A stretch of DNA of 18,196 nt, taken from Hemicentrotus pulcherrimus (lineage: Eukaryota; Echinodermata; Echinoidea; Camarodonta; Strongylocentrotidae). Positions 17,039 to 18,196 of the stretch are shown piece by piece. The first letter of the stretch is position 1. Every line of letters starts with the position of its first letter. The stretch covers positions 159,989 through 178,184 of the forward strand of contig BEXV01000455.1 in assembly GCA_003118195.1 (NCBI GenBank). The letters run 5' to 3'. A program made the position numbers and the translations under genes. The notes below the pieces were generated by a model. The model saw nothing but the letters and a program-made list of their open reading frames with translations, ran no database searches and was not told the origin of the DNA.

Positions 17039-17415
17039 TTGATGACAATGATGACAAGTAGAAGAAGAAGAAGAAGAAGAAAGAAGAACATGGTTATAAT
17101 ATTAAAACGCCTGGAACACATTGCGTGGAGGATAATTAGGTACCCGAAATGTAAAAGCTCGTAATTTACGTACCATGCAACATACTGTCATTATAACGAA
17201 GCGTATCGTCAGTGAAAGTGAAAAGACCATCATTACGTAATAATGATATTACGTCCCGGCCGCTCCATTGTATCGTTTATTGACTGTTACTTTCAATTGT
17301 TCAGGTGTCCCTGAAGACCAAGACGGTGACTCTGCTGCTTCTGGTGAGATAGTCAACTACAATGAAAGGTTTCATTTCGAAGGATTACAAGGAAGAAACG
17401 GATTCGGTAGATTTG
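15322..17415 (+). CDS. DUOXA: Dual oxidase maturation factor, 5' portion (4 coding exons, 3' end outside window)
   Basis: Encodes the first 155 residues of a DUOXA-family membrane protein, which pairs with DUOX in the endoplasmic reticulum and is needed for its folding, surface transport and H2O2 output. Coding blocks are 15322-15480, 15833-15890, 16724-16861 and 17305-17415; intron phases are 0, 1, 1, then 1. Order: short extracellular N-terminus with N18-Q-T, TM1 (about residues 26-46), the PGIRG signature at 47-51, TM2 (about 55-73), then the extracellular loop with N-glycosylation sites N87-V-T and N114-I-T. Human DUOXA1 has the same order, including ILPGIRG, SLFIGA, ADIG..(V/I)GL..VNITL and NYNE.F. 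Vertebrate members are about 320-340 residues, so roughly half is missing; the remaining helices must lie to the right. The gene is on the same strand as DUOX. Confidence 0.93.
15481..15832 (+). other. DUOXA intron, no recognisable content
   Basis: 352-bp phase 0 intron with normal GT-AG ends. AT-rich; I see no repeat, RNA gene or coding similarity. Confidence 0.7.
15833..15890 (+). CDS. DUOXA: DUOXA second coding exon: TM2
   Basis: 58-bp exon, too short to show as a free-standing ORF, between acceptor atgcag at 15832 and donor GTAAGT at 15891. It encodes RLFLFCRITISLFIGASIM, matching human RLFWLLRVVTSLFIGAAIL. The frame fits both neighbours. Confidence 0.92.
15891..16723 (+). other. DUOXA intron with pyrimidine-rich tract
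   Basis: 833-bp phase 1 intron. Positions 16376-16494 form a long tract of TTC, CTC, CCA and CAT repeats. The rest is AT-rich and featureless. The acceptor has a normal gttttcatttcag tract. Confidence 0.7.
16376..16494. repeat. Pyrimidine-rich compound microsatellite (TTC/CTC/CAT)
   Basis: Interrupted runs of cttcct, ttctt and cctcct followed by ccaccaca and catcatcat. Ordinary simple sequence inside a DUOXA intron. Confidence 0.85.
16724..16861 (+). CDS. DUOXA: DUOXA third coding exon: extracellular loop
   Basis: 138 bp between acceptor atttcag at 16723 and donor GTAATA at 16862. It encodes SNVGQSWEVSFIRNVTTAYR, then IQADIGVKIGLRAVNITLK, with two N-X-T glycosylation sites. It corresponds to the first large extracellular loop of DUOXA. 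The donor opens directly into a microsatellite. Confidence 0.93.
16862..17080. repeat. Compound microsatellite (AAT/GAT/GAC/GAA) starting at the DUOXA exon 3 donor
   Basis: Long imperfect array: taataataa and gatgat runs, gacaacgac, interrupted AAT, a clean GAT block at about 16999-17037, and GAA repeats at about 17059-17080. The DUOXA frame would read through most of it as Asp/Asn-rich sequence to a stop at 17059-17061 if the intron were retained. Confidence 0.9.
17305..17415 (+). CDS. DUOXA: DUOXA fourth coding exon: extracellular loop, continued
   Basis: 111 bp between acceptor gttcag at 17304 and donor GTAAAT at 17416, phase 1 on both sides. It encodes VPEDQDGDSAASGEIVNYNE, then RFHFEGLQGRNGFGRF. 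The VNYNERF block aligns with human INYNEEF, which supports the exon despite weaker similarity on either side. Confidence 0.87.
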
Positions 17416-18196
17416 GTAAATACTATATATGTCACTGATGAAGTTTATCTTGTCGGTGAAGTAACGTAGGGAATATCTTCATAATGTTTTTCTTCTCACA
17501 ATCATTGACCTTGAGCAATAAACAAAACGATGCTAAATGTGTGATATACAATACAATATTGAAATTACCCCGAGTTCAAGTTCAAGGTCAATTTTGTTTA
17601 TTTTCCACATGTGGTTCATACAAAAAAATATATATTCATGTCCAGACGCATACAAAACGGAAAGTAACACAAAATTAACAAACAATAATATTAAGAGAAA
17701 AAAATAGCGAACAAATGTCCACGAACACAGAACAACTAAATAGATATTAACAATACATGTGGGGCACCAGTAAAGGCCAGGGGCCTGTCGAGGCTGATCC
17801 CCAGTACAATTTTAGGCATTTGGATATATATATTTATATTTGATTTTGAAACATAAAATGAAATATAAACAAAAAACAAATTATGAGAGTAAAACAAGTG
17901 ACTTACAGTACATAACAAAATCAAGTTGGCAAATGTAACAGACAAGCTTTCGAGTTCATTTCTCGGAAGCATTTCCCCCATTTTTGCAATCGTGTAAAAC
18001 TCTCTCTTTAACGTACTGTCCCCTTCTAACACAATACCGTATTGCAGCAGTAAAGAGCAACAGCTAAAAGTGATTGGCTAGCTTTGCGAAAAGCCGATCT
18101 AAAAAATTCTCAAACTAAATGAAACATGTGTATGGGTACATGTATTAGTACTCAAAAACCCTGAAAACTACCATTGTTTAGACTGAAAAGCTGTAA
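17416..18196 (+). other. Start of the next DUOXA intron, possible dispersed repeat
   Basis: No further DUOXA exon is visible, so the intron runs off the window. A GC-rich patch at 17757-17806 (gtggggcaccagtaaaggcc; aggggcctgtcgaggctgat) stands out in AT-rich surroundings. It looks like part of a dispersed repeat, perhaps the 3' tail of a retroelement on the minus strand. No protein-domain evidence supports that. Confidence 0.35.

Noticed and set aside
16687..17061. 124-codon open frame including an Asp/Asn-rich tail
   Set aside because: The first part overlaps DUOXA exon 3; the tail is translated microsatellite beyond a donor site. Kept only as a possible retained-intron product.
2927..17080. 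Repeat arrays as CRISPR or coding repeats
   Set aside because: The arrays are simple trinucleotide or pyrimidine microsatellites without spacers of regular length, in a eukaryotic intron context.
17736..18032. 98-codon minus-strand open frame
   Set aside because: No domain recognised; it overlaps the suspected repeat and could be a retroelement remnant, but no motif supports calling a gene.

Overview
This window is animal nuclear DNA. The genes are split into short coding blocks by GT-AG introns, the intergenic DNA is AT-rich, and trinucleotide microsatellites are common. It carries the 3' part of a dual oxidase gene (DUOX) and, downstream on the same strand, the 5' part of a dual oxidase maturation factor gene (DUOXA). 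The proteins resemble vertebrate DUOX and DUOXA throughout but are clearly diverged. With the SINE-like and MITE-like repeats in the introns and spacer, this suggests an invertebrate deuterostome, most likely an echinoderm. The phylum is an inference from remembered repeat styles and was not tested.

Layout. Positions 1-380 are the tail of an intron. Fifteen DUOX coding exons run from 381 to the stop codon at 9611-9613 and encode about 904 residues. They cover the PH-like region, two canonical EF-hands, a diverged cytosolic linker, the haem-binding ferric-reductase membrane domain, the FAD domain and the NADPH domain, ending in the family-typical C-terminus HHYENF. The reading frame and intron phases agree at all 14 complete introns, and no stop or frameshift was seen. 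The signal peptide, peroxidase-homology ectodomain and first membrane segment must lie upstream of the window. A poly(A) signal sits at 10025.

Positions 9614-15301 hold the DUOX 3' UTR, a spacer and probably an upstream non-coding DUOXA exon and intron. The stretch contains a 293-bp element with terminal inverted repeats, an imperfect palindrome and a tandem pair of nuclear-receptor-like half-sites. DUOXA then starts at 15322. Four coding exons (155 codons) cover the extracellular N-terminus, TM1, the PGIRG turn, TM2 and the first part of the N-glycosylated extracellular loop. The rest of the gene lies beyond the right edge.

Function. DUOX moves electrons from cytosolic NADPH through FAD and two haems to O2, giving extracellular H2O2 under EF-hand calcium control. 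DUOXA escorts DUOX out of the endoplasmic reticulum and remains part of the active complex. Their adjacency is therefore functionally coherent. In vertebrates, however, the pair is head-to-head on a shared promoter, whereas here both genes point the same way. No prokaryotic-type system, CRISPR array, tRNA or rRNA gene was seen.
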